This document shows, in pieces, positions 34,062 through 44,447 of a DNA stretch of 64,000 nt (position 1 is the stretch's first letter; every line of letters starts with the position of its first letter). The position numbers were made by a program, and so were the translations under genes. Below the pieces are notes generated by a model, which worked only from the letters and a program-made list of their open reading frames with translations, made no database searches and was not told the DNA's origin. Origin of the DNA: Acrocarpospora phusangensis (lineage in GTDB: Bacteria > Actinomycetota > Actinomycetes > Streptosporangiales > Streptosporangiaceae); contig NZ_BOOA01000044.1 of NCBI RefSeq assembly GCF_016862995.1, positions 1 to 64,000 on the forward strand. The letters are read 5' to 3'.

Positions 34062-37000
34062 ATGACGTCCCTGGCCAGGCTGAGCCTCGCCAACCGCAGT
34101 CTCGTCATCATGATTGCGGTGGTGCTGAGTGCGTTCGGCGCGTTCGCCATCCCGTCGCTGAAACAACAGCTTTTCCCCTCCCTGGAGTTCCCGGGGGCGT
34201 TCGTGATCGCGGCCTACCCGGGCGCCTCTCCGGAGATCGTCGAGGAGCAGGTCACCAAGCCGATCGAGAACAGCTTCCAGGGTGTCGCGGGCGTGACCGA
34301 GATCACCTCGACGTCGCGGGAGGGCATGGCGCAGATCCAGGTCGCCTTCGAGTTCGGCACCGACATCGACGAGTCCGTCGGCAAGATGCAGCAGTCGATC
34401 GCCAGGATCGACGCGCAGCTTCCCGCGAGCGTCGATCCGCAGGTGGTGGCGGGCAGCACCGACGACCTGCCGGTCATGGTCATCGCGGTCAGCGACGGTG
34501 GCGACCAGCACGGCACCCTGGACCGCCTGGATCGGATCATGGTCCCGGCCGTGCAGGCCGTCACGGGCGTGCGGGAGGCGGAGGTCACGGGGGCCCGCGA
34601 GAAGCAGGTCGTGATCACCCCGGACGCCAAGGAGCTGGCGAAGCTGGGGCTCTCCCCGGCGGCCGTCCCGGAATTGCTGCGCGCCAACGGCGTGGCGATC
34701 CCGGCGGGGTCGCTGGTCGAGGAGGGCAAGAACCTCACCGTGCAGATCGGCGACCGGATCGAGGACGTCGATGACCTGAAGGCCCTCTACCTGGCCCCCG
34801 CGCCGCAGGCCGCGGGCACCGCGGGACAGGCCCGGCCGGGCGCGACCGCGGGACGCGCTCCGGCTGGGGCTGCGGGAGCGCGGCCGGTGGTGGCGCCGAA
34901 GCCGCCCAAGCCGGTGACGCTCGGCTCGGTCGCCGACATCGAGGTCAAGGACGTCGCCGCCTCGACGATCACCCGCACGAACGGCAAGCCGAGCCTGGGC
35001 GTCTCGGTCACGATGGCGCCGGACGGCAACGCGGTGCAGATCTCGCACGACGTACGGGAGCTGATTCCCGGCCTGCGTGAGGACCTCGGCGCGGGCGCGG
35101 AGCTGACCGTGGTGTTCGACCAGGCGCCGTACGTGGAGCGGTCGATCGAGGACCTGACGACCGAGGGCCTGCTGGGCCTCACGTTCGCGGTTCTGATCAT
35201 CCTGGTGTTCCTGCTGTCGGTGCGGTCCACGATCGTGACGGCGGTGTCGATCCCGCTGTCGGTGGTGATCGCGCTGATCGCCCTGTGGGCGGGGGACTAC
35301 TCGCTGAACCTGCTGACCCTGGGCGCGCTGACGATCGCGGTCGGCCGGGTGGTGGACGACTCGATCGTGGTGCTGGAGAACATCAAGCGCCACCTCGGGT
35401 ACGGCGAGGAGAAACGTTCCGCGATCCTCTCCTCCGTGCGCGAGGTCGCCGGCGCGGTGACCGCCTCGACGCTGACCACGGTCGCGGTGTTCCTGCCGAT
35501 CTCGTTCGTGGGCGGCATGGTGGGCCAGCTGTTCAGCCCGTTCGCGATCACGGTGACGGTGGCGCTGCTGGCCTCGTTGCTGGTGTCGCTGACGGTGATC
35601 CCGGTGCTGGCGTACTGGTTCCTGAAGGCGCCGAAGCTCTCGGCCGAGCAGGCGAAGGCGGTGCGGGAGGAGGCCGAGCGCAAGGAGCTGCGCTCGCCGC
35701 TGCAGCGCATGTATCTGCCGGTGCTGCGGTTCGCGACCAAGCGCCGCCTGGTCACCCTGCTGATCGGCCTGGTGGTGTTCGCGGGGACGATGGCGCTGGC
35801 GCCGAACCTGCGCACCAACTTCCTGGACTCCTCCGGCCAGGACACCATCCAGATGTCGCAGCGTTTGCCGGTCGGCACCAACCTGGAGACGACCGACGCG
35901 GCGGCGGCGAAGGTCGAGGCCGTGCTGGCGGGCATGCCGGAGATCGCCTCCTACCAGGTGAACGTGGGCGGCGGCGGCCAGTTCATGGGCGGCGCGGGCG
36001 GCAGCGCGGACCGGGCGTCGTACTCGGTGACGGTGGCCGAGGACGTGGACACCCCGGCGCTGGAGGCGAAGCTGCGGGAGCGGCTGTCGTCGCTGGACGC
36101 CGGCGAGGTCGTGATCGGCGGGGGCGGCGGCGGGTTCCGCTCCGACCAGCTGCAGGTGATCCTGCAGGGCGCCGACAACGAGCAGCTGAAGTCGGCCGCC
36201 GGCACGGTGGCCGCCGCGCTGGCGGGTACGGCCGGGCTGCGGGACGTCTCCTCCAACCTGGAGGAGTCGGGGCAGCGGGTGGAAGTGCACGTGGACCGGG
36301 AGAAGGCGGCCGAGCACGGCCTGACCGAGGCGGGCATCGGCCAGCTGGTGGCGCAGGCGTTCCGCGGCGCCCCGGTCGGCTCGGTGGACCTGGACGGCCG
36401 TTCCAGCGACATCGTCCTGCGTACGGGTGACGCCCCGGCGACGCTGACCGAGGTGCGGGACCTGGCGCTGCCGACGGCGGCCGGCCCGATCAAGCTGTCG
36501 ACGGTCGCCGAGGTCGACAAGGCGGGCGGCCCGACCCAGATCAGCCGCCTGGACGGCGAGCGCACCGCCACCGTGTCGGGTACGGCCGACGCGAGCGACC
36601 TGGGCGCGATCACCACGGCGGTCACCGAGAAGCTGAAGGGCGTCACGCTGCCGGCCGGGGTGAGCTACCAGATCGGCGGCGCCAGCGCCGACCAGGAGGA
36701 GGCGTTCGCGGACCTGGGCATGGCGATGCTGCTGGCCGTGGCCATCGTCTTCATGATCATGGTGGCGACGTTCCGCAGCTTCGTGCAGCCGCTGATCCTG
36801 CTGGTGTCGATCCCGTTCGCGGCGACGGGCGCGATCGGGCTGCTGCTGCTCACCGACACCGCGCTGGGCGTGCCGGCGCTGATCGGCATGCTGATGCTGA
36901 TCGGCATCGTGGTGACGAACGCGATCGTCCTGATCGACCTGATCAACCAGTACCGGGAGCAGGGCTACGGCGTGGTGGAGGCGGTGCTGGAGGGCGGCCG

Positions 37001-37280
37001 CCGCCGGGTCCGGCCGATCCTGATGACGGCGCTGGCCACGATCGGCGCGCTGACGCCGATGGCGGTGGGGCTGACCGGGTCGGGCGGGTTCATCTCGCAG
37101 GCGCTGGCGATCGTGGTGATCGGCGGCCTGGTGTCCTCGACGCTGCTGACGCTGGTGCTGGTGCCGACGCTGTACACGATGGTCGAGCGCACCAAGGAGC
37201 GGTTCCACCGCAAGCCGGGCGGCCACGAGGCTCCGAAGGTGAAGGTGTACGAGGAGGAGGCCCTGGCCCCCACCCACTAG
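34062..37280 (+). CDS. RND-family efflux permease (HAE1-like)
   Basis: A 1072-aa resistance-nodulation-division transporter with the duplicated 6-TM architecture: one segment at about 12-30, a large outside loop, a block of five segments (about 360-550), then the same again in the second half. The proton-relay VGRVVDDSIVVLENI in segment 4 is intact. It resembles AcrB/SwrC of Gram-positives, where RND pumps work without an outer-membrane channel. An Ala/Pro-rich insertion (about 245-285) in the first loop is unusual. GAGGAG 11 nt before the ATG. Diverges from a marR gene and ends at a strong terminator; no membrane-fusion partner is adjacent. Confidence 0.92.
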   Translation: MTSLARLSLANRSLVIMIAVVLSAFGAFAIPSLKQQLFPSLEFPGAFVIAAYPGASPEIVEEQVTKPIENSFQGVAGVTEITSTSREGMAQIQVAFEFGTDIDESVGKMQQSIARIDAQLPASVDPQVVAGSTDDLPVMVIAVSDGGDQHGTLDRLDRIMVPAVQAVTGVREAEVTGAREKQVVITPDAKELAKLGLSPAAVPELLRANGVAIPAGSLVEEGKNLTVQIGDRIEDVDDLKALYLAPAPQAAGTAGQARPGATAGRAPAGAAGARPVVAPKPPKPVTLGSVADIEVKDVAASTITRTNGKPSLGVSVTMAPDGNAVQISHDVRELIPGLREDLGAGAELTVVFDQAPYVERSIEDLTTEGLLGLTFAVLIILVFLLSVRSTIVTAVSIPLSVVIALIALWAGDYSLNLLTLGALTIAVGRVVDDSIVVLENIKRHLGYGEEKRSAILSSVREVAGAVTASTLTTVAVFLPISFVGGMVGQLFSPFAITVTVALLASLLVSLTVIPVLAYWFLKAPKLSAEQAKAVREEAERKELRSPLQRMYLPVLRFATKRRLVTLLIGLVVFAGTMALAPNLRTNFLDSSGQDTIQMSQRLPVGTNLETTDAAAAKVEAVLAGMPEIASYQVNVGGGGQFMGGAGGSADRASYSVTVAEDVDTPALEAKLRERLSSLDAGEVVIGGGGGGFRSDQLQVILQGADNEQLKSAAGTVAAALAGTAGLRDVSSNLEESGQRVEVHVDREKAAEHGLTEAGIGQLVAQAFRGAPVGSVDLDGRSSDIVLRTGDAPATLTEVRDLALPTAAGPIKLSTVAEVDKAGGPTQISRLDGERTATVSGTADASDLGAITTAVTEKLKGVTLPAGVSYQIGGASADQEEAFADLGMAMLLAVAIVFMIMVATFRSFVQPLILLVSIPFAATGAIGLLLLTDTALGVPALIGMLMLIGIVVTNAIVLIDLINQYREQGYGVVEAVLEGGRRRVRPILMTALATIGALTPMAVGLTGSGGFISQALAIVVIGGLVSSTLLTLVLVPTLYTMVERTKERFHRKPGGHEAPKVKVYEEEALAPTH

Positions 37281-37288
37281 GAGCGGCA

Positions 37289-37329
37289 GGAAAGACCGCG
37301 TGACCGATCGCGGGTCACGCGGTCTTTCC
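37289..37329 (+). terminator. Strong hairpin terminator after the RND gene
   Basis: Perfect 17-bp arms GGAAAGACCGCGTGACC (37289-37305) and its complement (37313-37329) with a 7-nt loop, 8 bp after the stop codon. Confidence 0.9.
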
Positions 37330-37338
37330 ACATACTAG

Positions 37339-37357
37339 ATCTACTTTGTAAAGCTGG
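37339..37357 (+). promoter_or_regulatory. Shared motif copy 3 (ATCTACWWTGTAAAGnnGG)
   Basis: Reads ATCTACTTTGTAAAGCTGG, between the RND terminator and purB, 87 bp before the purB start. Same orientation as the copies at 27130 and 30714. Confidence 0.5.
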
Positions 37358-37443
37358 TGGCGCGGTGAAAAATCCCGTCACAGAAAATCCAAACCCGCGG
37401 CCGGGGTGAGGCTCGCGGCGGGTGGCCGATAGGCTGGGGCAAC

Positions 37444-38865
37444 GTGACCAAGCCGCGTATCCCCAATGTCCTGGCCGCTCGTTACGCCTCTGCGGAGCTG
37501 GCCGATCTGTGGTCGCCGGTTCACAAGGTGGTGCTGGAACGCCGCCTGTGGCTGGCCGTGCTGAAGGCCCAGGCCGATCTCGGGGTGGATGTGCCCGCCG
37601 AGGCGATCGCCGCGTACGAGAAGGTCGTCGACCAGGTGGATCTGGCGTCGATCGCGGAGCGGGAGCGGGTGACCCGGCACGATGTGAAGGCGCGGATCGA
37701 GGAGTTCAGCGCGCTGGCGGGTCATGAGCAGGTGCACAAGGGCATGACGTCCCGGGACCTGACCGAGAACGTGGAGCAGTTGCAGATCCGCGACAGCCTG
37801 CTGCTGGTGCGGGACCGGGTGGTGGCGATGCTGGCGCGGCTGGGCCGGCTGTCGGCGCGGTACGCGGACACGGTGATGGCGGGCCGTTCCCACAACGTGG
37901 CGGCGCAGGCGACGACCATGGGCAAACGTTTCGCGTCGGCGGCGGACGAGTTGCTGGTGGCGTACGCGCGGCTGGAGGATCTGATCGCCCGGTATCCGCT
38001 GCGCGGGATCAAGGGCCCGGTCGGGACGTCGCAGGACATGCTGGATCTGCTGGGGGCGGACCGGCTTGCGGAGCTGGAGGACCGGGTCGCGGCGCATCTG
38101 GGTTTCGCGGAGCGGTTCACGAGTGTGGGCCAGGTGTATCCGCGTTCGCTGGACTATGACGTGGTGACGACGCTGGTGCAGCTGGCGGCTGCGCCGTCGT
38201 CGCTGGCGAAGACGATCCGGTTGATGGCCGGGCAGGAGCTGGTGACGGAGGGGTTCCGGGAGGGGCAGGTCGGGTCGTCGGCGATGCCGCACAAGATGAA
38301 CACGCGGTCCAGTGAGCGGGTGAACGGGCTCATGGTGGTGCTGCGTGGGTATGCGGCGATGGTGGGGGAGCTGGCGGGGGATCAGTGGAATGAGGGTGAT
38401 GTGTCGTGTTCGGTGGTGCGGCGGGTGGCGTTGCCGGACGCGTTCTTCGCCTTTGACGGCCTGTCGGAGACGATGCTGACGGTGCTGGATGAGTTCGGGG
38501 TGTTCCCGGCTGTGGTGGAGGCGGAGCTGGAGCGGTATCTGCCGTTCCTGGCGACGACGAAGATGCTGATGGCGGCGGTGCGGGCGGGTGTGGGCCGGGA
38601 GTCGGCGCATGAGCTGATCAAGGAGCACGCGGTGGCGGCGGCGCTGGCGATGCGGGAGGGCGGTTCGGGCAACGACGTGCTGGACCGGCTGGCGGGTGAT
38701 CCGCGGTTCCCGCTGGACCGGGCGGCGCTGGAGGCGTTGCTGGCGGATCGGCTGTCGTTCACGGGTGCGGCGGCGGGGCAGGTGGCCGCGGTGGTGGCGC
38801 GGGTGGAGCGGGTGGCGGAGGCGCATCCGGCCGCGGCGGCGTACGTGCCGGGGGCGATTCTCTGA
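37444..38865 (+). CDS. purB: Adenylosuccinate lyase
   Basis: A 473-aa fumarase/aspartase-superfamily enzyme for two steps of purine synthesis: SAICAR to AICAR and adenylosuccinate to AMP. The signature loop SSAMPHKMNTRSSERV (about 279) carries the catalytic Ser; TSRDLTEN and AGRSHNVAAQ are the other active-site stretches. GTG 37444 follows TAGGCT (37430-37435) by 8 nt, so translation is probably leaderless. Codons end almost always in G, in contrast to the C-ending thiolase gene at 51790. Confidence 0.96.
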   Translation: MTKPRIPNVLAARYASAELADLWSPVHKVVLERRLWLAVLKAQADLGVDVPAEAIAAYEKVVDQVDLASIAERERVTRHDVKARIEEFSALAGHEQVHKGMTSRDLTENVEQLQIRDSLLLVRDRVVAMLARLGRLSARYADTVMAGRSHNVAAQATTMGKRFASAADELLVAYARLEDLIARYPLRGIKGPVGTSQDMLDLLGADRLAELEDRVAAHLGFAERFTSVGQVYPRSLDYDVVTTLVQLAAAPSSLAKTIRLMAGQELVTEGFREGQVGSSAMPHKMNTRSSERVNGLMVVLRGYAAMVGELAGDQWNEGDVSCSVVRRVALPDAFFAFDGLSETMLTVLDEFGVFPAVVEAELERYLPFLATTKMLMAAVRAGVGRESAHELIKEHAVAAALAMREGGSGNDVLDRLAGDPRFPLDRAALEALLADRLSFTGAAAGQVAAVVARVERVAEAHPAAAAYVPGAIL

Positions 38866-38925
38866 TGAGGTCGTGGGCGCGGAAAACCAGGTGAGTCTTC
38901 CGGGGGGAAGAGGCACATTGGTGGG

Positions 38926-39930
38926 ATGATGTCCAGTTTCGTGCCGGGTCTTGAGTTGTCGCGGGCGTTCTATCGGGAGGTCGTGGAGCCGCTGCTGGGT
39001 GGGGTGGCTCATGGGGCGGCGCTGGTCGGGCCGGGGTCGGAGGTGCTGGGGTTCGACACGGCCCGGTCGGCTGATCACGACTGGGGTCCGCGGGTGCTGG
39101 TGTTCGTGGCGCCGGGGATGGTGGAGGGCGTTCGGGAGTCGGTGTGGTCGCGGCTTCCGCCGGAGTTCGGGGGTTATCCGGTGCTGCCTCCGGGGGTGGA
39201 GGTGGCGGAGTTCGGGCCGTGGGCGCGGGCGCTGCTGGGGTTCGATCCGCGGGGTGTGGTGACGGTGGAGGATTGGCGGTCGGCGCCGTGGCAGCGCCTG
39301 GCGGAGGTGACGTCGGGGGAGGTCTTCCATGATGGGTTGGGGGAGCTTGCGGCGGCGCGGGATGGGTTGCGCTGGTATCCGCCGGATGTGTGGCGGTATG
39401 TGCTGGCGTGTCAGTGGGTGCGGATCGCGCAGGAGGAGGCGTTTCCGGGCCGGGCGGCCGAGGTGGGGGATGATCTGGGGTCGCTGTTGTCGACGGGCCG
39501 GCTGGTGCGGGATCTGATGCGGTTGTCGTTGCTGATGCGGCGGCGGTATCCGCCGTACGGGAAGTGGCTGGGGAGTGCTTTCAAACGGTTGAGCGGGTCG
39601 GCGGAGCTGGGGGAGGCGTTGGGCGGGGCGTTGCGGGCGGGGGATTGGCGGGAGCGGGAGGAGTTGCTGTGTGTGGCGTACCGGCGGGTGGCGGGGGTGC
39701 AGAACCGGCTGGGGTTGTGTGATCAGGTGGACGGTTCGGTGCGGCCGTATTTCGCGCGGCCGTTCCGGGTGATCGGGGGGATGCGGTTCGCGGAGGCGTT
39801 GATGGCGTCGGTGTCGGATCCGGCGGTGCGGGCGTTGCCGCCGGTGGGGACGGTGGATCAGTTCTCGGACAGTACGGACGCGCTGATGCGTTCGGATCGG
39901 GCGCGGTCGCTGGCGGCGGCGGTGCGGTGA
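38926..39930 (+). CDS. DUF4037 (nucleotidyltransferase-like) protein
   Basis: A 334-aa protein. GPGSEVLGFDTARSADHDWG near residue 35 has the GS-x(n)-D-x-S-x-DHDWG pattern of DUF4037, a nucleotidyltransferase-fold domain; the C-terminal part is helical. Substrate unknown. ATG 38926 (or 38929) lies 60 bp after purB, with GGTGGG just upstream and CACATT at a leaderless distance. Converges with the lipase gene, 3 bp apart. Confidence 0.8.
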   Translation: MMSSFVPGLELSRAFYREVVEPLLGGVAHGAALVGPGSEVLGFDTARSADHDWGPRVLVFVAPGMVEGVRESVWSRLPPEFGGYPVLPPGVEVAEFGPWARALLGFDPRGVVTVEDWRSAPWQRLAEVTSGEVFHDGLGELAAARDGLRWYPPDVWRYVLACQWVRIAQEEAFPGRAAEVGDDLGSLLSTGRLVRDLMRLSLLMRRRYPPYGKWLGSAFKRLSGSAELGEALGGALRAGDWREREELLCVAYRRVAGVQNRLGLCDQVDGSVRPYFARPFRVIGGMRFAEALMASVSDPAVRALPPVGTVDQFSDSTDALMRSDRARSLAAAVR

Positions 39931-39933
39931 GGG

Positions 39934-41073
39934 TCACGGGCTGGGGAACGTGGCTTCGGGGTGGCTCGGTGACGGTTTGTCGAGGAGGGGTTGCGGCTTC
40001 GATTTGAGGTGCCGGTCGAGGAAGGCGGCCACGTAGGTGCGGGTGAGTTCGGCGGTGCGGGCGGCGGGCAGGATGCCGGTGGGGATCTTGACGCCGAGGG
40101 CGCCGGACACCAGCGGGCCGTCGGTGAAGGACTGGTGTTCGGTGCCGGTCAGGACGAGCCAGCGTTTCCATCCGGTCAGGAGCTTCCAGTCGCGGTCCCA
40201 GGAGTTGTCGCGTCCGCCGGGTGCGTGTTCCGGGGTGCCGATGAACATGAACGGCCGGGTGAATCCGGTTGTGGGGATGCGGGCGTAGGTGGTGCCGTCC
40301 ATGTTGACTCCGGCGCGTACGCGGGGGTCGTGCAGCATGGCGGCCATGGCGCTGGCTCCGCCGATGGACTGGCCGGCCATGGCGATCCGGGAGGGGTCGA
40401 TCAGGCCGGAGCCGTCCCAGGCCGTGGTGAGGTGGTCGAGGACGAAGGAGACGTCGGCGGCGCGGCTGCGTACGACTCCGGTGCCGAAGCCGGGGTCGGT
40501 GTCGCTGTCGCAGGCGAGGCATTCGGCGATGCGCCCGTCGGTGAGGGTGGTGGCGTGGCTCTCGTAGGGGTGGTCGATCCCGGCCACGACGTACCCTCGG
40601 CTGGCGAGGTCTTCGGCCAGGGAGGTGAGGGTGCTCATCGGCTTGGTGAAGCCGGGGGAGAGCACCACCAGCGGCCGGTTCCCGCCCGCGGGTTCTGCGT
40701 CCTGGACGGCGTTGGTGGTGGTTCTGCTGAGCATGTCGTACGGCGCGGAGGTGACGCCGAGTCCTTTCAGGGTGAGCTCGGACTCTTTCGCCGTCATGTA
40801 CGGCGCCCGCCTCCCGTCGCCTCGTCCGGCCGGGTACCAGAGTGTGACCTTGAGTTCTCTGGCGTCGGCGTCGAGGTTCCACGGATCGGCGCGGGAGGTG
40901 TCCTTCAGGTGGAGGGCGGTGGTGCCGACCGGGTGGGGGCCGGTGGGGGCGGGCAGCGTGGCGGGGGCCGGCGTCGCCGTGGGGGCGGCGGCGGACCGGG
41001 GTGGTGTGGGCGCGGAGCAGGCGGGCACGGCGAGGACGGCCAGTCCCGCGGCGACGGCCAGGATCTGTCTCAT
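39934..41073 (-). CDS. Lipoprotein alpha/beta hydrolase (PAF-acetylhydrolase-like)
   Basis: A 379-aa exported lipoprotein: lipobox LAVPAC with Cys near 19, then a low-complexity Ala/Pro/Thr spacer. The hydrolase domain has LVVLSPGF, the nucleophile elbow AGQSIGGASA (Ser near 227), an Asp in the NMDGT strand region and His in TGTEHQSF. The fold matches the PAF-acetylhydrolase/lipase branch that includes polyester hydrolases. Last gene of the five-gene gntR-ABC operon, 13 bp after the S41 protease stop. Lnt at 2943 would finish its lipid modification. Confidence 0.85.
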   Translation of the reverse strand: MRQILAVAAGLAVLAVPACSAPTPPRSAAAPTATPAPATLPAPTGPHPVGTTALHLKDTSRADPWNLDADARELKVTLWYPAGRGDGRRAPYMTAKESELTLKGLGVTSAPYDMLSRTTTNAVQDAEPAGGNRPLVVLSPGFTKPMSTLTSLAEDLASRGYVVAGIDHPYESHATTLTDGRIAECLACDSDTDPGFGTGVVRSRAADVSFVLDHLTTAWDGSGLIDPSRIAMAGQSIGGASAMAAMLHDPRVRAGVNMDGTTYARIPTTGFTRPFMFIGTPEHAPGGRDNSWDRDWKLLTGWKRWLVLTGTEHQSFTDGPLVSGALGVKIPTGILPAARTAELTRTYVAAFLDRHLKSKPQPLLDKPSPSHPEATFPSP

Positions 41074-41086
41074 CGGGAGGGTCCGT

Positions 41087-42511
41087 TCACGTGTGCAGCA
41101 GGGCGAGGGCTTTGGCCAGGGCGGGGTCGCGTCCGGCGGCGGCGTCCCGCGGGGTCAGGGGGACGTGGTGGTCGGGCGGCACGCCGATCTTGTCGATCAT
41201 TTGGCGGTTGGGCCCGAGGTGGTGTCTGGCGGGGAAGCTCAGCAGGGTGTTGTCGGCGAGCAGGTACGGCCGTGCCGGTCCGGAGATGACTCCGGCGGTC
41301 CTGGTGCCGACGAGCAGGCCGAGGCGCAGGTCTTTGACGGCGGAGCTGACGTGTTCGCACGCCGACGCGCAGCCGCGGTCGGTGAGTACGGCGAGGGGCA
41401 GGTTGAGCAGGTCGACGGTGTCGTCGGTCCAGTCGGTGGCGCAGGTGCCGTCCGCGTCGCACTGGTGGGCGGTGGCCTTGCCGTGGGTGAACGCGCTGAG
41501 CAGCCGGATGGCCTCGACGGGGCTGCCGCCGCCGTTGCCGCGCAGGTCGAGCACGACGCCGGCGAGGGTCCGGCCGGTGCGCATCCTTGTGATCGCCTTG
41601 AGGGCGCGGTTGGCGGAGTCGGGGGCGAATCCGGTCATCCGTACGTAGGCGACGTCGTCCAGGAGTTGGGAGCGTACGACTTGCAGGGTGGCGAGGTCGC
41701 GCTGGTAGAGGCCGGGTTCGAGGGTGGTGGTCCAGCGGCGGCCGGTGGTCTGGCGCAGCAGCGTCAGCCGTACGGGGCGGGCTTGGGGGTAGCGCGGGTA
41801 GAGGGCGGCGATGGCGGGGGTGGCCCGGCCGTCGATGAAGGGCGCGGAGCCGTTGACGGATTCGATGATGTCGCCGGGGCGCAGTCCGGCTGCCCGGGCC
41901 GCGCCGCCTTCGATGCCGGTGACGAACAGCGGGGGGAGTGCGGTGCCGGGGTTGCCGTCCAGTTGGGGGCCGTTGACGTTGGCCTGGAGGCCGAGGCCGT
42001 ACCCGTCGCCGTCGTAGTAGTCGGGTGGGCGGGTGAGGTCGTGGATCCAGCGGGCGTGGTTGTCGCCGAGGGCGGCCACGATGGCTTCGAGGGTGGTTTC
42101 GGCGAGGGTGTCGCGCAGGCCGGGCACCTGGTCGGTGGTGTCGCGGTAGGCGGTTTCGAACGCGGCCCAGTCGGCTTTCCGGTCTCCGGTCAGGGCGGGC
42201 ATGACGGCTTCGGGTACGTCGCGTCCGTTGCGGTTGAGTTCCTGGGTGAGTGCGGTGAATCCGGCGGTGAGCAGGGCGCGGGCGTCCAGGGTGGCGCCGC
42301 TGTAGTAGTTGCCGAGGATGCAGTGGTAGGCCTGTTCGATCACGTCGATCGTGGTGGCCGTCTCGGCCGCGGGGGGTGCGTGGGGTGGCGCGCACGCGGC
42401 GCTGGGGGTCGTCGCCTGGCCGCGCGGCGGGGTCGGCGCCGCGCAGGCCGCGGCGAGGAGCAGGGCGAGTCCGGCGGCGGCGGTCCTGATGGCGGTCCTG
42501 ATGGCGGTCAC
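41087..42511 (-). CDS. Lipoprotein S41 (C-terminal-processing) peptidase
   Basis: A 474-aa exported lipoprotein: lipobox LLAAAC with Cys near 22. A PDZ domain (about 165-240, AAGLRPGDIIESVNG) precedes the S41 catalytic domain with LDLRGNGGGSPVEA and the nucleophile Ser in DRGCASACEHV. The expected downstream basic residue lies in the AVKDLR stretch. S41 proteases cut exported proteins near their C-termini. GTG 42511 overlaps the ABC permease stop (GTGA). A 91-bp fragment of this gene is repeated, inverted, at 32705. Confidence 0.87.
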   Translation of the reverse strand: MTAIRTAIRTAAAGLALLLAAACAAPTPPRGQATTPSAACAPPHAPPAAETATTIDVIEQAYHCILGNYYSGATLDARALLTAGFTALTQELNRNGRDVPEAVMPALTGDRKADWAAFETAYRDTTDQVPGLRDTLAETTLEAIVAALGDNHARWIHDLTRPPDYYDGDGYGLGLQANVNGPQLDGNPGTALPPLFVTGIEGGAARAAGLRPGDIIESVNGSAPFIDGRATPAIAALYPRYPQARPVRLTLLRQTTGRRWTTTLEPGLYQRDLATLQVVRSQLLDDVAYVRMTGFAPDSANRALKAITRMRTGRTLAGVVLDLRGNGGGSPVEAIRLLSAFTHGKATAHQCDADGTCATDWTDDTVDLLNLPLAVLTDRGCASACEHVSSAVKDLRLGLLVGTRTAGVISGPARPYLLADNTLLSFPARHHLGPNRQMIDKIGVPPDHHVPLTPRDAAAGRDPALAKALALLHT

Positions 42512-43556
42512 GAGAGGCGTCTCCTGATCCACCAGAAGCAGAACCCCGTGAGCGCGGCGGTGAGCAGGGCGTAGATGCCGGTCTCGATCCACTGGAAGGG
42601 CCAGAAGCGTTCGAGAGGGTGGTAGGTCGCCTGCTGCCGGTAGCCGAGCTGGTTGATCTCCACCCAGCACGCGTCGAGGTTGGGCGGTCCGCCTTGCGGC
42701 GCGCAGGGTCCCGAGGTTCCGGAGACGGGGACGGGCGCTTCCTCGCCCATGCCGGCGATCACGCGTCCGGACGGGTCGGTCAGCTCGCTGGTCAGGACCC
42801 AGGCTCCGGCGTCGCCGGGTACGGCGGCTTTCGTGGCGATCTGCACGTCTCCGCCTCCGTGGTCCTGGATGGTGAAGCCCCCCACGTTGGCGTGGCCGAG
42901 TTCGAAGGTCGCGGTGACGGGCGGCATGAGGTGGGGGCGGACCAGCAGCGGCATGGCGAGCTGGACGGCGGCGAAGACGGCCAGGGTGAGCGCCATGGCG
43001 GGCAGGGTGCGGCGGACGAGCATGCCGACGGTGACGCCGAGGACGAACGCGAAGGCCGCGTACCCCATGGAGACGGTGCCGCGCGCGCCGAACACGAGGG
43101 GGGCCATCTGGGCCAGTTCGGGGACGGCCGACCTGTCCAGGGGCTGGGACCACCAGGTGGCGGCGAGGCCGCACACGCAGGCGGCGGCGACGGCCGTCAG
43201 GCCGGTGAGGGCGAGCTTGACCGCCAGCCAGCGGCCGCGGGTGATGCTCTGGTTCCACACCAGCAGGTGGGTGCCCGCTTCCAGTTCGCGGCTGATCAGC
43301 GGCGCGCCCCAGAAGAGGCCGGTGAGGGCGGGCAGGGCCAGTACGGCGAAGCTGACGGCGACGAAGGCGAGCTGGTTCTCGCCGAAGAACTGGTCGAAGA
43401 AGCGTGTGCAGGCGTCGCCGGAGGTGCAGCCGGCGATTCCGGTGGCGTACTGGGCGGCCAGGCCGGGGCCGGTCAGGGCGAGCACGGCGGTGAGGGTGAG
43501 GAGCGCGGCGGCTGTCATGAGGGCCGAGCCGCGGAACTGGCGCCAGGTGAGCCAGA

Positions 43557-43560
<4 letters not shown>
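42508..43560 (-). CDS. ABC-2-type transporter permease
   Basis: A 350-aa membrane protein beginning MIWLTWRQFRGSA, a common start for actinobacterial ABC-2 permeases paired with YtrA-type regulators. About six hydrophobic segments (20-40, 65-90, 110-135, 155-175, 185-205 and 325-345), with a large exported loop (about 215-320) holding two Cys. Start ATG overlaps the ATPase stop as ATGA. No substrate signal; such systems often relate to cell-envelope antibiotics. Confidence 0.85.

Positions 43561-44443
<883 letters not shown>

Positions 44444-44447
<4 letters not shown>

Noticed and set aside
37378-39330. 650-codon antisense frame over purB
   Set aside because: Arg/His/Pro-rich shadow of a G-ending-codon gene; no domain.
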